The position numbers and the translations under genes were made by a program. 54,785 bases of DNA. It comes from Cryomorphaceae bacterium. Lineage in GTDB: Bacteria; Bacteroidota; Bacteroidia; Flavobacteriales; Flavobacteriaceae. Below the pieces are notes generated by a model, which worked only from the letters and a program-made list of their open reading frames with translations, searched no databases and was not told the origin of the DNA. The stretch lies in NCBI GenBank assembly GCA_003331265.1, contig QOPV01000007.1, positions 1 through 54,785 on the forward strand, read 5' to 3'. Positions 54,637 to 54,785 of this stretch are shown here, piece by piece (position 1 is the stretch's first letter; each line of letters begins with the position of its first letter).

Positions 54637-54785
54637 ACAATGAAGAGTTTGATCCTGGCTCAGGATGAACGCTAGCGGCAGGCCTTATACATGCAAGTCG
54701 AACGGTAACATTGGTGCTTGCACCAGATGACGAGTGGCGCACGGGTGCGTAACGCGTATGCAACCTACCTTTTACTAGAGTATAG
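54637..54785 (+). rRNA. 16S ribosomal RNA, 5' end (partial)
   Basis: TGAAGAGTTTGATCCTGGCT begins at 54641 and matches E. coli 16S from about position 5, so the mature 5' end is near 54637. The universal helices follow (AACGCTAGCGGCAGGC, TGCAAGTCGAACGG, GACGAGTGGCGCACGGGTG). The variable V1 loop and GCAACCTACCTTTTACTAGAG are Flavobacteriia-like. The gene runs off the window. Confidence 0.98.

Noticed and set aside
1-54785. CRISPR arrays, IS elements, tRNA genes, riboswitches
   Set aside because: No regularly spaced repeats, transposase motifs, tRNA-like folds or known riboswitch cores were seen on reading both strands. This was done by eye only.

Overview
The window is ordinary chromosome from a marine-type member of the Flavobacteriia (Bacteroidota). 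It is AT-rich: 300 bases counted inside recQ gave 30% G+C. The assignment rests on a type IX secretion (T9SS) C-terminal signal, TTTG-N19-TAnnTTTG promoters, lineage-typical proteins (DUF6029, DUF3276, DUF4294, DUF2795, long NusB, type II glutamine synthetase, a cyclophilin-FKBP fusion) and the Flavobacteriia-like 5' end of a 16S rRNA gene at the right edge. Packing is tight. Many convergent genes end within 3 nt of each other or overlap, which suggests a streamlined genome. I see no CRISPR array, insertion sequence, prophage or tRNA.

Layout, left to right. 1-1000: a short, richer-in-GC, decayed-looking edge with a small T9SS cargo gene, the broken 3' end of an NTF2-like gene and a 41-residue ribbon-helix-helix ORF. 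1007-3406: threonine degradation (tdh with a 77-residue unknown, divergent from kbl). 3403-6709: an envelope redox group (DUF6029 barrel, TlpA thioredoxin, Omp28 lipoprotein). 6716-13097: a 49-residue conserved small protein, a Ca/Na antiporter, glutamine synthetase, purM, prfA, pyrF and a hydrolase. 13101-17056: a secreted amidohydrolase, then a porin-PII-Amt ammonium operon. 17261-19274: fluoride channel, MazG-like pyrophosphohydrolase, ilvE. 19335-23993: epimerase, a sigma-54-like promoter, grpE-dnaJ, mscS and a sigma-54 activator. 23997-27834: M28 peptidase, PAP2 phosphatase and LtaS-like sulfatase. 27837-34864: msrA, glycosyltransferase, secA, DUF2795 and lnt. 34966-40460: pssA, lptB-tatC-kdsD and recQ. 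40534-47612: dual-domain prolyl isomerase, redoxin, fatty acid hydroxylase, M14 peptidase, DUF3276 and an ABC exporter. 47727-52451: nusB, DUF1573 lipoprotein, yajC, pyrD and acs. 52625-54383: M42 peptidase and DUF4294. 54454-end: rRNA promoter, leader and 16S start.

The functions form a few linked themes. Nitrogen capture is covered by porin, Amt, PII and glutamine synthetase. Envelope building and export is covered by SecA, YajC, TatC, Lnt, LptB, KdsD, PssA and LtaS/PAP2. Peptide and amino-acid catabolism is covered by three or four peptidases, Tdh/Kbl, IlvE and Acs. Protein quality control is covered by GrpE/DnaJ, the prolyl isomerase and MsrA. Nucleotide synthesis is covered by PurM, PyrF and PyrD. 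I found no clearly new multi-gene system. The points most worth a second look are the sigma-54-like promoter in front of grpE together with the HTH-less activator downstream, the DUF6029-TlpA-Omp28 group, and the decayed left edge.
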